A DNA stretch of 64,000 nucleotides from Acidobacteriota bacterium (GCA_003158745.1 PMLC01000163.1:106382-170381); one strand, 5' to 3'. Numbered from the stretch's first letter, positions 51,157 through 59,583 are shown. Program-made: numbers and translations. Notes: generated from the sequence alone by a model not told the origin.

Positions 51157-53799
51157 TCAGGGCTCCCGCCCCAGTGTAGCCGCCAGCAGCCGAGACTTGT
51201 GAGTGAGATCCTCCGCGCGCTGCCGCGCACCTGCGACGACTTCCGCAGGTGCCCCTCCTGTGAACTTCGCGTCCGCGAGCCTCGCAGTTACCTTCACGAG
51301 TTCGGCTTCGGTCTGGGCAAGCTCGGCGACCAGCCGCCCTGCTTCCGCCTCGCCCAGAACACCTGCAGGCAGGACGATCGCAATGTTGACCCCGCCCGCC
51401 AGATCGCGCACGGCGCCCGCGGGTACGGCCGCTGGGTTCAACCCGAGCGAGGAGAGGCCAGCAAGTCTCTCCATCTCCGGTGTCAGTCTCCTGAGGGCGT
51501 CTAGCAGGGCCGGGTTGAGCCCGGTGAGACACACGGCCAGCTGAGCGCTCGGCGGCAGACCGACCATGTGCCTGTACGACCGCGTCTCCTGCACGACCGC
51601 CTGGAACGCAGACATCACCGAAAGTGCGTCGGGATCAGCTGGATACCTTCCGCCGGCCGGGTACTCGGCGCTGATCAGCGGGCCGGCAGCGCCGAGGTGG
51701 CCTGCAATCTCCTCGGTAATGAAAGGCATTACTGGGTGGAGAAGTTTGAGCGCTTCCATCAATACGCCGCGGGCGACTGCCCGGACATCCGCGGCGCGGC
51801 GGCCTTCCTGGTCACCCCCCTGCAACACGGGCTTTGCCATCTCCACATACCAGTCGCAGTAGTCGTTCCAAACGAACTGATAGAGCTCCCGGCACGCCTC
51901 GTCAAAGCGATACGCCCCCAATGAGCGGTTCACCGCGGCGGTCGTCCGCTCCAGCTCGGCCAGGATCCAAGCCTCGGGGAGAGCCATTTTCGCCATGTCG
52001 ACGTCCGCGAGATCGGGCTCCGCACCGTCGAGGTGCATTTGGACGAACCTCGCGGCGTTCCAGATCTTCGTGCCGAACGCCCGGTAGCCTTCCATCCGCT
52101 TGGAGTCCAGGGGCAGATCGCGGCCCGGCGAGGCGAGGGCAGCGAGCGTGAACCTGACCGCATCCGCGCCGTACTCATGGACGAGGTCAAGGGGATCCAT
52201 CACGTTCCCCTTGGTCTTTGACATCTTCTGGCCCTTCGCATCGCGCACGAGCCCGGTAAGGTGCACCTCGCGGAACGGGGCCTTTCCCGTGAAGTGGCAG
52301 CCCATCATGATCATGCGGGCAACCCAGAAGAAGAGGATGTCGAAGCCGGTAATGAGCAGGCTCGTCGGGTAGAACGCCTTCAGGTCCGCGGTCTCCTCCG
52401 GCCATCCCATGGTCGAAATCGGCCAGAGCCCCGACGAGAACCAGGTGTCGAGTACGTCCGGATCTTGCTCCACGGGCTTCCCGCACGTCCCACAGGTCTT
52501 GATGTCGCCCTCCGACACCGTCGTGTGGCCGTCGGGGCAATAAAACGCCGGGATCCTGTGCCCCCACCAGAGCTGCCGCGAGATGCACCAGTCGAGGATG
52601 TTTCCGAGCCAATTCTCATAGGTGGAGACCCAGAAGTCGGGTATTAGGCTTACTTCTCCGCTATGAACCGCATCCAGCGCACGATCGGCCATCACTCTCA
52701 TCGAGCAAAACCACTGCATCGAGAGGTACGGCTCCACAACCGTGTCGCATCGCTGGCAGTGGCCCACCGCGTGGCGGTGCGTCTTCTCGCCGCGCCGCAG
52801 ACCCTTTTCGGTGAGCGCCGCGAGAACGTTCTTGCGAGCCGCGAACCGTTCCTGCCCTGCGAACGGCCCCCCGTTCTCGTTGATGTGGCCATCCGTGGTC
52901 AGGATGTTGATCTTCTCGAGGCCATGCCGGTCGCCCGTTGCGAAGTCGTTGGGGTCGTGCGCCGGCGTCACTTTGACTGCGCCTGTCCCGAACTTCGGGT
53001 CCACGAGTATCGAGTCCGCAATTACCGGGAAAACCCGGTCGAGCAGAGGATGGCGGATGAGCTTCCCGACGAACTGGCCGTAGCGGGGATCTTCGGGGTG
53101 GACGGCCACCGCCGTATCGCCCAACATCGTCTCCGGGCGCGAGGTCGACACCACGATCTCCCCGCCTTCGACCAGGGGGTATGCGAAGTCCCACATCCCG
53201 CCGTCGATGTCCTTGTGCACTACCTCGAGATCGGAGAGCGCCGTCAGGCAGCGGGGGCACCAGTTGATGAGGCGGTGGGCCCGGTAGATGAGCCCCTCTC
53301 GGTGAAGCGAGACGAAGGCGTGCCGGACTGCCCGCGACAGCATCGGGTCGAGCGTGAAGCGCTCGCGCGTCCAGTCGCAGGAAGCCCCCAGAGCCTTGGC
53401 CTGGTGTGAGATGTTGTCCTTGTACTGTGCCTTCCACTGCCACATCCGCTCGAGGAACTTCTCGCGCCCCAGTTCACGGCGGCCCGTCCCTTCCTTGGCG
53501 AGCTCGCGCTCGACCATCACCTGCGTGGCGATTCCCGCGTGGTCGGTCCCCGGCAGCCAGAGCGCGTTGTAGCCCTGCATGCGCCGCCACCGGATCACCA
53601 GGTCCTGGAGGGTGAACTGGAGCGCGTGGCCGATGTGCAACTTGCCCGTGACGTTCGGCGGTGGGATCAGGATCACGTATGGAGGCCGGTCAGAGGGTTG
53701 CTCCGGGGTGAACGCGCCCGAAGCCTCCCATTTAGCGTACCACTTCTCCTCGAACGAGGTTGGGTCGAAACGAGTGGGCAACGGTTCCGGACGGCTCAC
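51157..53799 (-). CDS. valS: Valyl-tRNA synthetase ValS
   Basis: 880 residues from the GTG at 53799 with GGAGGG upstream. Class I: HIGH motif in IPPPNVTGKLHIGHALQF, KMSKS motif in GQKMSKTKGNVMDPLDLV, editing domain STSRPETMLGDTAVAVHPED, LWWGHRIPAFYCPDGHTT and the C-terminal coiled coil (AELAQTEAELVKVTARLADA). Standard length. The gene is separated from aroB by 182 nt holding an inverted-repeat element. Confidence 0.96.
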   Translation of the reverse strand: MSRPEPLPTRFDPTSFEEKWYAKWEASGAFTPEQPSDRPPYVILIPPPNVTGKLHIGHALQFTLQDLVIRWRRMQGYNALWLPGTDHAGIATQVMVERELAKEGTGRRELGREKFLERMWQWKAQYKDNISHQAKALGASCDWTRERFTLDPMLSRAVRHAFVSLHREGLIYRAHRLINWCPRCLTALSDLEVVHKDIDGGMWDFAYPLVEGGEIVVSTSRPETMLGDTAVAVHPEDPRYGQFVGKLIRHPLLDRVFPVIADSILVDPKFGTGAVKVTPAHDPNDFATGDRHGLEKINILTTDGHINENGGPFAGQERFAARKNVLAALTEKGLRRGEKTHRHAVGHCQRCDTVVEPYLSMQWFCSMRVMADRALDAVHSGEVSLIPDFWVSTYENWLGNILDWCISRQLWWGHRIPAFYCPDGHTTVSEGDIKTCGTCGKPVEQDPDVLDTWFSSGLWPISTMGWPEETADLKAFYPTSLLITGFDILFFWVARMIMMGCHFTGKAPFREVHLTGLVRDAKGQKMSKTKGNVMDPLDLVHEYGADAVRFTLAALASPGRDLPLDSKRMEGYRAFGTKIWNAARFVQMHLDGAEPDLADVDMAKMALPEAWILAELERTTAAVNRSLGAYRFDEACRELYQFVWNDYCDWYVEMAKPVLQGGDQEGRRAADVRAVARGVLMEALKLLHPVMPFITEEIAGHLGAAGPLISAEYPAGGRYPADPDALSVMSAFQAVVQETRSYRHMVGLPPSAQLAVCLTGLNPALLDALRRLTPEMERLAGLSSLGLNPAAVPAGAVRDLAGGVNIAIVLPAGVLGEAEAGRLVAELAQTEAELVKVTARLADAKFTGGAPAEVVAGARQRAEDLTHKSRLLAATLGREP

Positions 53800-53845
53800 G
53801 CTTCCCTCCGCACACCTTGTGGTTGGTGAGTCTACCACCCCGTAT

Positions 53846-53900
53846 GGGAGCCTATCCGAGCAAAGGGGCGAGTCGCATCCCGTTACTCGGATACGCTCCC
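53846..53900. repeat. Short MITE-like inverted-repeat element in valS leader
   Basis: GGGAGCCTATCCGAG (53846-53860) and CTCGGATACGCTCCC (53886-53900) are complementary over 15 bases with one mismatch and enclose 25 nt. Read on the minus strand, the first 30 bases (GGAGCGTATCCGAGTAACGG and on) resemble the right end of the 276-bp element at 59584-59859. It sits in the 182-nt gap between aroB and valS, on the minus strand 46-100 nt before the valS start. In RNA it would be a stable hairpin in the valS leader. Confidence 0.6.
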
Positions 53901-53981
53901 AGCCCTTCCGGGCAGAGACTCTACGCGCCTACCTGGTGCGCATGACCCGATCCGTTTTGCGAGATCCGCTGCCGCTCCGCT

Positions 53982-55082
53982 TCAGAAAAGCGTGGTGAGC
54001 GGTCCTTCGTGAGGGAGCTGCTGGAGAAGGTGGTAGACGAATCTCGCCTCGTCATCCTCGACCGCCGTGTCCAGAACCACGCCGCCCATGCGCGGCAGCA
54101 CCCAACCCACCCGTCCGGCCTGCCTCTTCTTGTCGCGTTCGACGAAGGGCGCCACGGCCGCCCACGGGAGCCCCTCAAGAGACGGCAGCGGCGCGAGGGC
54201 CTGCAGCCGCTCCGCCCACGTCACCGCCTCCGCAGTTGATAGTAGGCCGCGGTCGCGCGCGAGCCGCAGCTCGGCTAGCAGGCCCCACGCGACGGCCTCG
54301 CCGTGCAGGAAACGACTGAAGTCGGTTGCTCCCTCGAGACCGTGAGCCAGCGTGTGGCCGAGGTTGAGCGCTCTCCGCGGCCCCGCCTCCCGCTCATCGA
54401 GGCTCACGATCTCTCCCTTGACGCGAACGCACCCGACCACGAGTTCGAGGGCCTGCATCGGATCGCCTGCCGCCACCGATGTCAGGTGACTGTCGAGGAC
54501 GTGTTCGAGGATCGAAGGAGCGATCATTGCGGACTTTACGACCTCCGCGAGGCCCGATCGCATCTGCCGAAGGTCGAGCGTCGCCAGCACGAGCGGATCG
54601 GCGATCACGGCGCGCGGCGGCCAGAACGCTCCGATCAGGTTCTTCCCCACCTCGAGGTCGATTCCCGTCTTGCCGCCGATCGCCGCGTCCACCATCCCTA
54701 GCAGCGTTGTCGGAATCGCCACCCATGGTATGCCTCGAAAAACGATAGCCGCGGCGAACCCGACGATGTCGGTCACGACCCCACCGCCGACTGCGACCAG
54801 CAGTCCCTGGCGCTCGGCCTGGTTCGCGATCAGCCAGCGGGCAACGCGTTCCACGGACTGCCAGCGTTTGCTTTCCTCTCCGACTGGCAGCTCGAGGACC
54901 GGGGCGTCGAGGTGTTCAGCTACGTCTATCCCGTAAAGCGGGCCCACCGTCGCATCGGTCACCACGAAAATCTGCTTCGCCCCCTCGAAAGGGCGCACGA
55001 GATCCCTCACCTCGCCGAGAACCCCTTCGCCGACGTAGCACGGGGAGCTTTCGCTGCCGAAGATGAGGTCTATCGTGATCAT
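53982..55082 (-). CDS. aroB: 3-dehydroquinate synthase AroB
   Basis: 366 residues. NAD-binding FVVTDATVGPLYGIDVAEHL, GLLVAVGGGVVTDIVGFAA, PTTLLGMVDAAIGGKTGIDL and zinc ligands in RSGLAEVVKSAMI, LNLGHTLAHGLEGA and RFLHGEAVAWGLLAEL. Second step of the shikimate pathway: DAHP to 3-dehydroquinate. The start overlaps the larB stop (ATGA). No other aro genes are in the window. Confidence 0.95.
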   Translation of the reverse strand: MITIDLIFGSESSPCYVGEGVLGEVRDLVRPFEGAKQIFVVTDATVGPLYGIDVAEHLDAPVLELPVGEESKRWQSVERVARWLIANQAERQGLLVAVGGGVVTDIVGFAAAIVFRGIPWVAIPTTLLGMVDAAIGGKTGIDLEVGKNLIGAFWPPRAVIADPLVLATLDLRQMRSGLAEVVKSAMIAPSILEHVLDSHLTSVAAGDPMQALELVVGCVRVKGEIVSLDEREAGPRRALNLGHTLAHGLEGATDFSRFLHGEAVAWGLLAELRLARDRGLLSTAEAVTWAERLQALAPLPSLEGLPWAAVAPFVERDKKRQAGRVGWVLPRMGGVVLDTAVEDDEARFVYHLLQQLPHEGPLTTLF

Positions 55083-55834
55083 GCGCCCTCCTGCATGCCC
55101 CGCAGGATCCGCACGGCAAGAAGGCCAGCGCCGAAGCCGTTGTCGATGTTCACTACGGCGACTCCCGGCGCACAGGCGTTGAGCATCGCGAGCAACGGGG
55201 CGAGGCCCCCGAATGCAGCTCCGTACCCCACGGAGGTCGGCACCGCAATCACAGGCGCTGCGACGAGTCCCGCGACCACAGAAGGCAACGCACCCTCCAT
55301 TCCCGCCACCGCAATCACCACCCTGGCGCGCCGTATGAGGGCCACGTGTTCAAGGAGCCTGTGAAGCCCTGCAACACCGACGTCGTGGACACGACTGACG
55401 CGAGCGCCAAGTGCCTCGGCTGTGACGGCCGCCTCCTCCGCCACCGGAAGGTCCGAGGTTCCTGCGCAGACCACCGCCACGGCGCCAAACTCGCGAGGCG
55501 TGCCCGGCAGAACGACCATCCGCGCCACCGGATGATGCACCGCCGACGGTACGGCCGCGATGAGGGCGCGGACGTGCTCGTCCGACGCCCTGGTAGCGAG
55601 CACGGGCCCCCCTCCGGCGGCAAGCGCCGAGAAAGCCGCCACCGCCTGCTCGGCGGTCTTGCCGGCGCAGTACACCGCCTCCGCTTCGCCGGTGCGCAGG
55701 GCCCGATGGGTGTCCACCATGACGCCGTCGTCAACTCTGAACGGCAACTGAGCCAGTTTCTCGCTCGCCTCGACGGGGGTCACTTCCCCGCGGGCAACGC
55801 GTTCGAGAAGGTCCTTCAGAGCGTCCCGGTTCAT
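55079..55834 (-). CDS. larB: Nickel-pincer cofactor biosynthesis protein LarB
   Basis: 251 residues. The N-terminus (LKDLLERVARGEVTPVEASE) and the AIR-carboxylase-like C-terminus VCAGTSDLPVAEEAAVTAEA, VVIAVAGMEGALPSVVAGL and PTSVGYGAAFGGLAPLLAML are typical. LarB carboxylates and hydrolyses nicotinic acid adenine dinucleotide to begin the pincer cofactor used by lactate racemase. No larA, larC or larE is in this window. A TATGAT box six bases before the ATG suggests leaderless transcription and the start of the long minus operon. Confidence 0.92.
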   Translation of the reverse strand: MNRDALKDLLERVARGEVTPVEASEKLAQLPFRVDDGVMVDTHRALRTGEAEAVYCAGKTAEQAVAAFSALAAGGGPVLATRASDEHVRALIAAVPSAVHHPVARMVVLPGTPREFGAVAVVCAGTSDLPVAEEAAVTAEALGARVSRVHDVGVAGLHRLLEHVALIRRARVVIAVAGMEGALPSVVAGLVAAPVIAVPTSVGYGAAFGGLAPLLAMLNACAPGVAVVNIDNGFGAGLLAVRILRGMQEGA

Positions 55835-55846
55835 TCGTCAATCATA
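55835..55846 (-). promoter_or_regulatory. -10 box of a leaderless larB promoter
   Basis: On the minus strand TATGAT (55846-55841) is followed by six bases and the ATG at 55834. There is no Shine-Dalgarno sequence in the gap. It lies in the 13-nt spacer between the alr stop (55848) and larB, so larB and the genes after it can be transcribed separately from alr. Confidence 0.55.
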
Positions 55847-55847
55847 G

Positions 55848-57008
55848 CTACTCTGCCGCTATCCGGGGCAGAGCCGGCGAAAGACGAGCGAGGATCTCGT
55901 AGTTGATGGTGCCCGCCAGCTCCGCCAGCTCCTCCGCCGACACGCGCTCTTCCCCATCGGCCCCGATCAGAGTCGCAACGTCTCCTTCGACCACGCCCGG
56001 AATGTCGGTGACGTCGGCCAAGACGATGTCCATGCATACGCGCCCGACCACCGGAGCCGGCCTGCCGTGCACGAGCACCCGCGCCCGGTTTGACAGCGCG
56101 CGCGGGTAGCCGTCCGCATATCCCACCGGCAACACCGCGAGCGTGGTATCCCTCGTGGGCCGGTAGGTGAGGCCGTAGCCGATCGGCGCACCTCTGGGAA
56201 CCGGCCTCAACTGGCCGACCCGGGCCCGCCAAGCGAGCGCCGGTTGCAGCTTCACCCCGTCACGCCCGTGAGCTAGCAGCCACGATAGGTAGGTTTCCTT
56301 CGACGGCCAGTGACCGTAGAGTGAGATCCCGATTCGCACCATGGAGAAGTCGGCCTCGCGAAACAGCAGCGCCGCGGCCGAACACGCCGCGTGCACCCAA
56401 CGGACCCTGCCGACGCTCGCTTCGACGGCCGCGACGGCGTTCCGGAAACGCTCCAGCTGGAGAAACGCATAGGTGTGGTCCGTCGTGTCCTCGATGTTCG
56501 CGAAGTGCGTGGCGACCCCGGCGACCTCGAGACCCATCCGTTTCGCGGCCGCCGCAAAGCCGCCTGCTTCCGCCGGATCGAGCCCCTGCCGATGCGTCCC
56601 TGTGTCGACCTTCACGTGCACGGGAAGCCGCACGCCGAGGCGTCGCGCGCGCGCAGCGAGAGCGTCGAGAACCTCGCTCGATGAAGCTAGGACGTGAACG
56701 TCGCGATCGACGACCTGATCGACCTGCGCGGCGGTCAGGTACCCCATCACGAGTATCGGGAGTCGTACCCCCGCCTTCCGGAGCGCCGTCACCTCCTCCG
56801 CGGAGTGCACACCCAACATCGTCACGCCCTCCGCCAAACACGCTTTGGCAACGAGTTCCAGACCGTGTCCGTAGGCGTTGGCTTTCACGACGGCCAGCAG
56901 AGCGGTCTCGGGGTTGAGCAGGCCCCTGAAGAGCGAGAGGTTCTGCGTGAGGGCGCCGAGGGACACCTCGATCCACGATGTCAGGCCGGCAGTCGAATCA
57001 CGTTCCAC
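55848..57008 (-). CDS. alr: Alanine racemase
   Basis: 386 residues from a GTG. PLP lysine in LLAVVKANAYGHGLELVAKA; the catalytic tyrosine region is PIGYGLTYRPTRDTTLAVLP; VGYADGYPRALSNRARVLVH and VGRVCMDIVLADVTDI follow. Makes D-alanine for peptidoglycan. The usual KVDTGMGRLG motif is VDTGTHRQGL here, a common variation of the family. TACACT is seven bases before the start codon, again leaderless-like. It is divergent from a DUF5924 protein. Confidence 0.94.
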   Translation of the reverse strand: MERDSTAGLTSWIEVSLGALTQNLSLFRGLLNPETALLAVVKANAYGHGLELVAKACLAEGVTMLGVHSAEEVTALRKAGVRLPILVMGYLTAAQVDQVVDRDVHVLASSSEVLDALAARARRLGVRLPVHVKVDTGTHRQGLDPAEAGGFAAAAKRMGLEVAGVATHFANIEDTTDHTYAFLQLERFRNAVAAVEASVGRVRWVHAACSAAALLFREADFSMVRIGISLYGHWPSKETYLSWLLAHGRDGVKLQPALAWRARVGQLRPVPRGAPIGYGLTYRPTRDTTLAVLPVGYADGYPRALSNRARVLVHGRPAPVVGRVCMDIVLADVTDIPGVVEGDVATLIGADGEERVSAEELAELAGTINYEILARLSPALPRIAAE

Positions 57009-57065
57009 GCCAGGCAGTGTAACGGATCGTCATCCGGCAGTTGCAGGCGACTAGAATGCACCGTC
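57009..57065. promoter_or_regulatory. Divergent leaderless-type promoters, alr and DUF5924 gene
   Basis: In this 57-nt gap the minus-strand TACACT (57021-57016) lies seven bases before the alr GTG, and the plus-strand TAGAAT (57052-57057) lies eight bases before the ATG at 57066. Neither start has a Shine-Dalgarno site. The two transcripts would start at or beside their start codons. Confidence 0.55.
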
Positions 57066-58166
57066 ATGGACAGTCCGACCCCCCCCTGGAAGGAGCGGAT
57101 CGCGCGCACGGCTTCGTTCGGCCGCTCGATGCATCGCCGCTACTCTCGGCTCTTCTGGACGCTCCACTCGATCTGGGCGCTGATCAGCGGCGGCATCGTG
57201 CTGGTCCTTGCCCACAACCGCTTCGGCTTTCTGCCCTGGGTCGTCCTCTTCCTCACCTTGACATGGGTCTCCACACTGTTCTTCTCTCGCCTCAGCGCGG
57301 GTCGGGACTCCACGAGGGTCAGGGTCGCCCGCGGCTTCGTCTCATACCTCACCCGGGTCATGTACCAGGAGACGCTGTTCTTTCTCCTGCCCTTTTACTT
57401 CTACTCGACGACCTTCCCGTCCTGGAACAGCGCGTACATAATCGTGCTGGCCGGCCTGGCCATCCTCTCGTGCTTCGACCGAATGTTCGACCGTCTACTG
57501 CGAACCAGCCGCTGGTTCGCCCAGGCCTTCTTTGCGTTCGTCACGTACTCCGCGCTGCAGTTCTTCCTCCCGCTGCTTCTGCACGTGAAGATCCAAAACG
57601 GCGCCTACCTGGCCGCAGGCCTGGCCTTCTTTGCGTCACTGCCGCTTGCGTACTCCAACCATGAACTGAGGCAGCCGCGGCGAATTGCATTGATCGTCGT
57701 GGCCATCGCGGTGATCGTCGGGATTCTGAAGGTCGGCCGCGAGCTCTTGCCCCCGGTTCCCTTGCGGCTGACGGACCTCAGCTTTGGCACAGGGATCGAG
57801 CCGAGGACACTCGAGCTTGAGAACGAGTTTCCGGAAGGGAAGCCAATCTCCGCAGCCAGTCTAAGCGACCGGCGGCTGGTCCTCCGAGCCACGATCTTCT
57901 CGCCAGGAAGGCTGCCGCTCCGGGTTCAGATCCACTTCCTCAAGGGCAGAACAACTCTCAGGACTTCCCGTAACCTGGACGTCGTGGCCCACCGCCGCGG
58001 GTTCCGGGTGTGGTACGCGATTAACACGGGCGCAAAGGGGCTCGCACCCGGGAAGTATCGAGCCGAGGTCTGGACCAGCGAAGGACAGCTCGTGGGGCGG
58101 CAGGAGATGCAGGTGATTCCTGGGGTCCCAACCGACCCGCGCGGCGGCTCTACCTCAACGCCTTGA
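57066..58166 (+). CDS. DUF5924 / DUF2914 membrane protein
   Basis: 366 residues. Six to seven transmembrane helices fill residues 30-225 (SIWALISGGIVLVLAHN, VVLFLTLTWVSTLFFSRL, LFFLLPFYFYSTTFPSWNSA, VVAIAVIVGILKVGRELLPP). The last 130 residues are a periplasmic DUF2914-like beta domain (RLTDLSFGTGIEPRTLELEN ... GFRVWYAINTGAKGLAPGKY). Function unknown. Its last 17 bases overlap the convergent tpx gene. The arrangement beside alr could be chance. Confidence 0.75.
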   Translation: MDSPTPPWKERIARTASFGRSMHRRYSRLFWTLHSIWALISGGIVLVLAHNRFGFLPWVVLFLTLTWVSTLFFSRLSAGRDSTRVRVARGFVSYLTRVMYQETLFFLLPFYFYSTTFPSWNSAYIIVLAGLAILSCFDRMFDRLLRTSRWFAQAFFAFVTYSALQFFLPLLLHVKIQNGAYLAAGLAFFASLPLAYSNHELRQPRRIALIVVAIAVIVGILKVGRELLPPVPLRLTDLSFGTGIEPRTLELENEFPEGKPISAASLSDRRLVLRATIFSPGRLPLRVQIHFLKGRTTLRTSRNLDVVAHRRGFRVWYAINTGAKGLAPGKYRAEVWTSEGQLVGRQEMQVIPGVPTDPRGGSTSTP

Positions 58167-58665
58167 TGGCCGCCAGGGCCTCCTCGTAGCTCGGTTCCTG
58201 ACCCACTTCGGACACGAGTTGCTGATAGCGGAGGATTCCCTTGTCGTCGATCACCAGAACACTGCGGGCGAGCAGGCGCAGCTCCTTGATCAGGAGCCCG
58301 TACGCGGTACCGAAGGCGGCGTCGCGGTGATCCGAGAGCGTCTCGAGGTTCGCGATCCCCTCTGTGGCGCAAAAGCGCTGCTGCGCGAAGGGCAGGTCCA
58401 TCGAGATCACGAGCACCTTGACGTTGTCGCCCAGGCCCGCCGCCTCCTGGTTGAAGCGGCGGGTCTGCATGGCGCAGATCGGGGTGTCCAGCGAGGGCAC
58501 CGAGTTGATCACGACGGTCTTTCCGGCCGCTTGCGACAGTGAAAAAGGCGTCATGTCGCCACGCAGCGCTGTAAATTCCGGAGCCTTGCTCCCAACCCGC
58601 GGCGCCTCGCCCAGCAAAGTGAGCGGCGTCCCTTTGAACGTGACGTATCCGTGTCTTTCGTGCAT
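58150..58665 (-). CDS. tpx: Thiol peroxidase Tpx
   Basis: 171 residues from the ATG at 58665 (GAGGGG nine bases before). An atypical 2-Cys peroxiredoxin: VVINSVPSLDTPICAMQTRR with the peroxidatic Cys, and the resolving Cys in FAQQRFCATEGIANLETLSD. GYVTFKGTPLTLLGEAPRVG is the Tpx-type N-terminus. It reduces lipid and alkyl hydroperoxides with thioredoxin. Length is normal. Confidence 0.94.
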   Translation of the reverse strand: MHERHGYVTFKGTPLTLLGEAPRVGSKAPEFTALRGDMTPFSLSQAAGKTVVINSVPSLDTPICAMQTRRFNQEAAGLGDNVKVLVISMDLPFAQQRFCATEGIANLETLSDHRDAAFGTAYGLLIKELRLLARSVLVIDDKGILRYQQLVSEVGQEPSYEEALAAIKALR

Positions 58666-58803
58666 GATCTTCACCCCTCTCAACCGGCGAGCAACTCTCG
58701 CCCTGTCCTAGAAGCACCGCCGCGAGATTATCATTCCGCGCCGTAAAGAAACCCCTCCCCTCCTTTCACGCCGACCGTAGCGTGCGGCCGCCGTCGCCTC
58801 CGG

Positions 58804-59123
58804 TTGGTAGCATGCGGCGCCGGCGCGGACCTCAGCGTTGTAATTACGGGAGGAAACCGGCCCCACGTCAGGTGCGTCGTGGTCGCGCGCGCCCATACGT
58901 CCTCCGAGAATCCCCGCAGCATCAGCGCGACCAGCTCGGTTCTCGCGACTCCCCCACATCGCGAACAGCCTCTCTCGCGCCCCTTGCGGAGACGCTCGCG
59001 AGGAACCTCGGCGGGACCGCGGTCGTAGCGGCCGGTGGCCTGAAGGGGCGGGGAATCCTCGCCTACCTGAAGCTCGGTGAAAAAGAAATCGCCGAGAAGT
59101 CGCTTCAGCGGCTTGGGTCCTGA
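58804..59123 (+). pseudogene. LpdD-like prenylated flavin chaperone gene, frameshifted
   Basis: Two frames join into one protein. The first (from the TTG at 58804) reads GAGADLSVVITGGNRPHVRC and later SATSSVLATPPHREQPLSRP. The second, to the stop at 59123, reads LAETLARNLGGTAVVAAGGL and KGRGILAYLKLGEKEIAEKS. The combined order matches the LpdD family (a TGG-x2-PH-x motif, then a P-x-H segment and a C-terminal helix). The frames meet at a run of four C's near 58980-58983; one missing C would restore the reading. It could be an inactivated gene or a base-call error. LpdD assists UbiD-type prenylated-FMN decarboxylases. Confidence 0.6.
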
Positions 59124-59524
59124 CCCTCCTCCACCCCTAGCCGTTCTCGCAGGAACCGCACGATGTCTCTTGTGTCCGTTCCCGGGGGGAAAACGCGTTC
59201 CACGCCCTGCTCCCGCAGCAGCGAGACGTCTTCCTGCGGGATCACTCCTCCGCCGAACACCAAAACGTCACCGGCGCCCGCGCCCCGCAGGGCGGCGACG
59301 ACGGCCGGGAAGAGCTCGCGATGTGCACCGGAGAGGCTGGACAGCCCGACCGCATCGACGTCCTCCTGTACCGCCGCCTGGGCGATCTGCGCCGGTGTCT
59401 GTCGCAGGCCCGTGTAGATGACCTCGAAACCCGCATCGCGCAGCGCCCGCGCGACCACCTTGGCCCCGCGGTCGTGACCGTCCAGACCGGGCTTTGCAAC
59501 CAGGATTCTCTTGGGTGTCGCCAC
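59105..59524 (-). CDS. Cobalamin B12-binding domain protein, methylmalonyl-CoA mutase small subunit-like
   Basis: 139 residues from a GTG at 59524 (GGAGG upstream). The full domain is here: [20 protein letters not shown] with the D-x-H-x2-G cobalt-ligand motif, [40 protein letters not shown] and [17 protein letters not shown]. It is a stand-alone subunit of the split mutases (archaeal/bacterial mcm type). The large subunit is not in the window. Its end overlaps the LpdD-like pseudogene. Confidence 0.88.
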   Translation of the reverse strand: MATPKRILVAKPGLDGHDRGAKVVARALRDAGFEVIYTGLRQTPAQIAQAAVQEDVDAVGLSSLSGAHRELFPAVVAALRGAGAGDVLVFGGGVIPQEDVSLLREQGVERVFPPGTDTRDIVRFLRERLGVEEGQDPSR

Positions 59525-59583
59525 TCGGCACGGCCTCCGTCCGTAGTATCACCCGCTCGCCCGCACGCCACAAGTGCCGGGAA

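Noticed and set aside
53800-53981. A T-box riboswitch in the valS leader (text GGGGTGGTAGACTC on the minus strand looks a little like the T-box core)
   Set aside because: The ACCGCG part of the core is missing, no antiterminator/terminator pair follows, and the strong stem is better explained by the inverted-repeat element.
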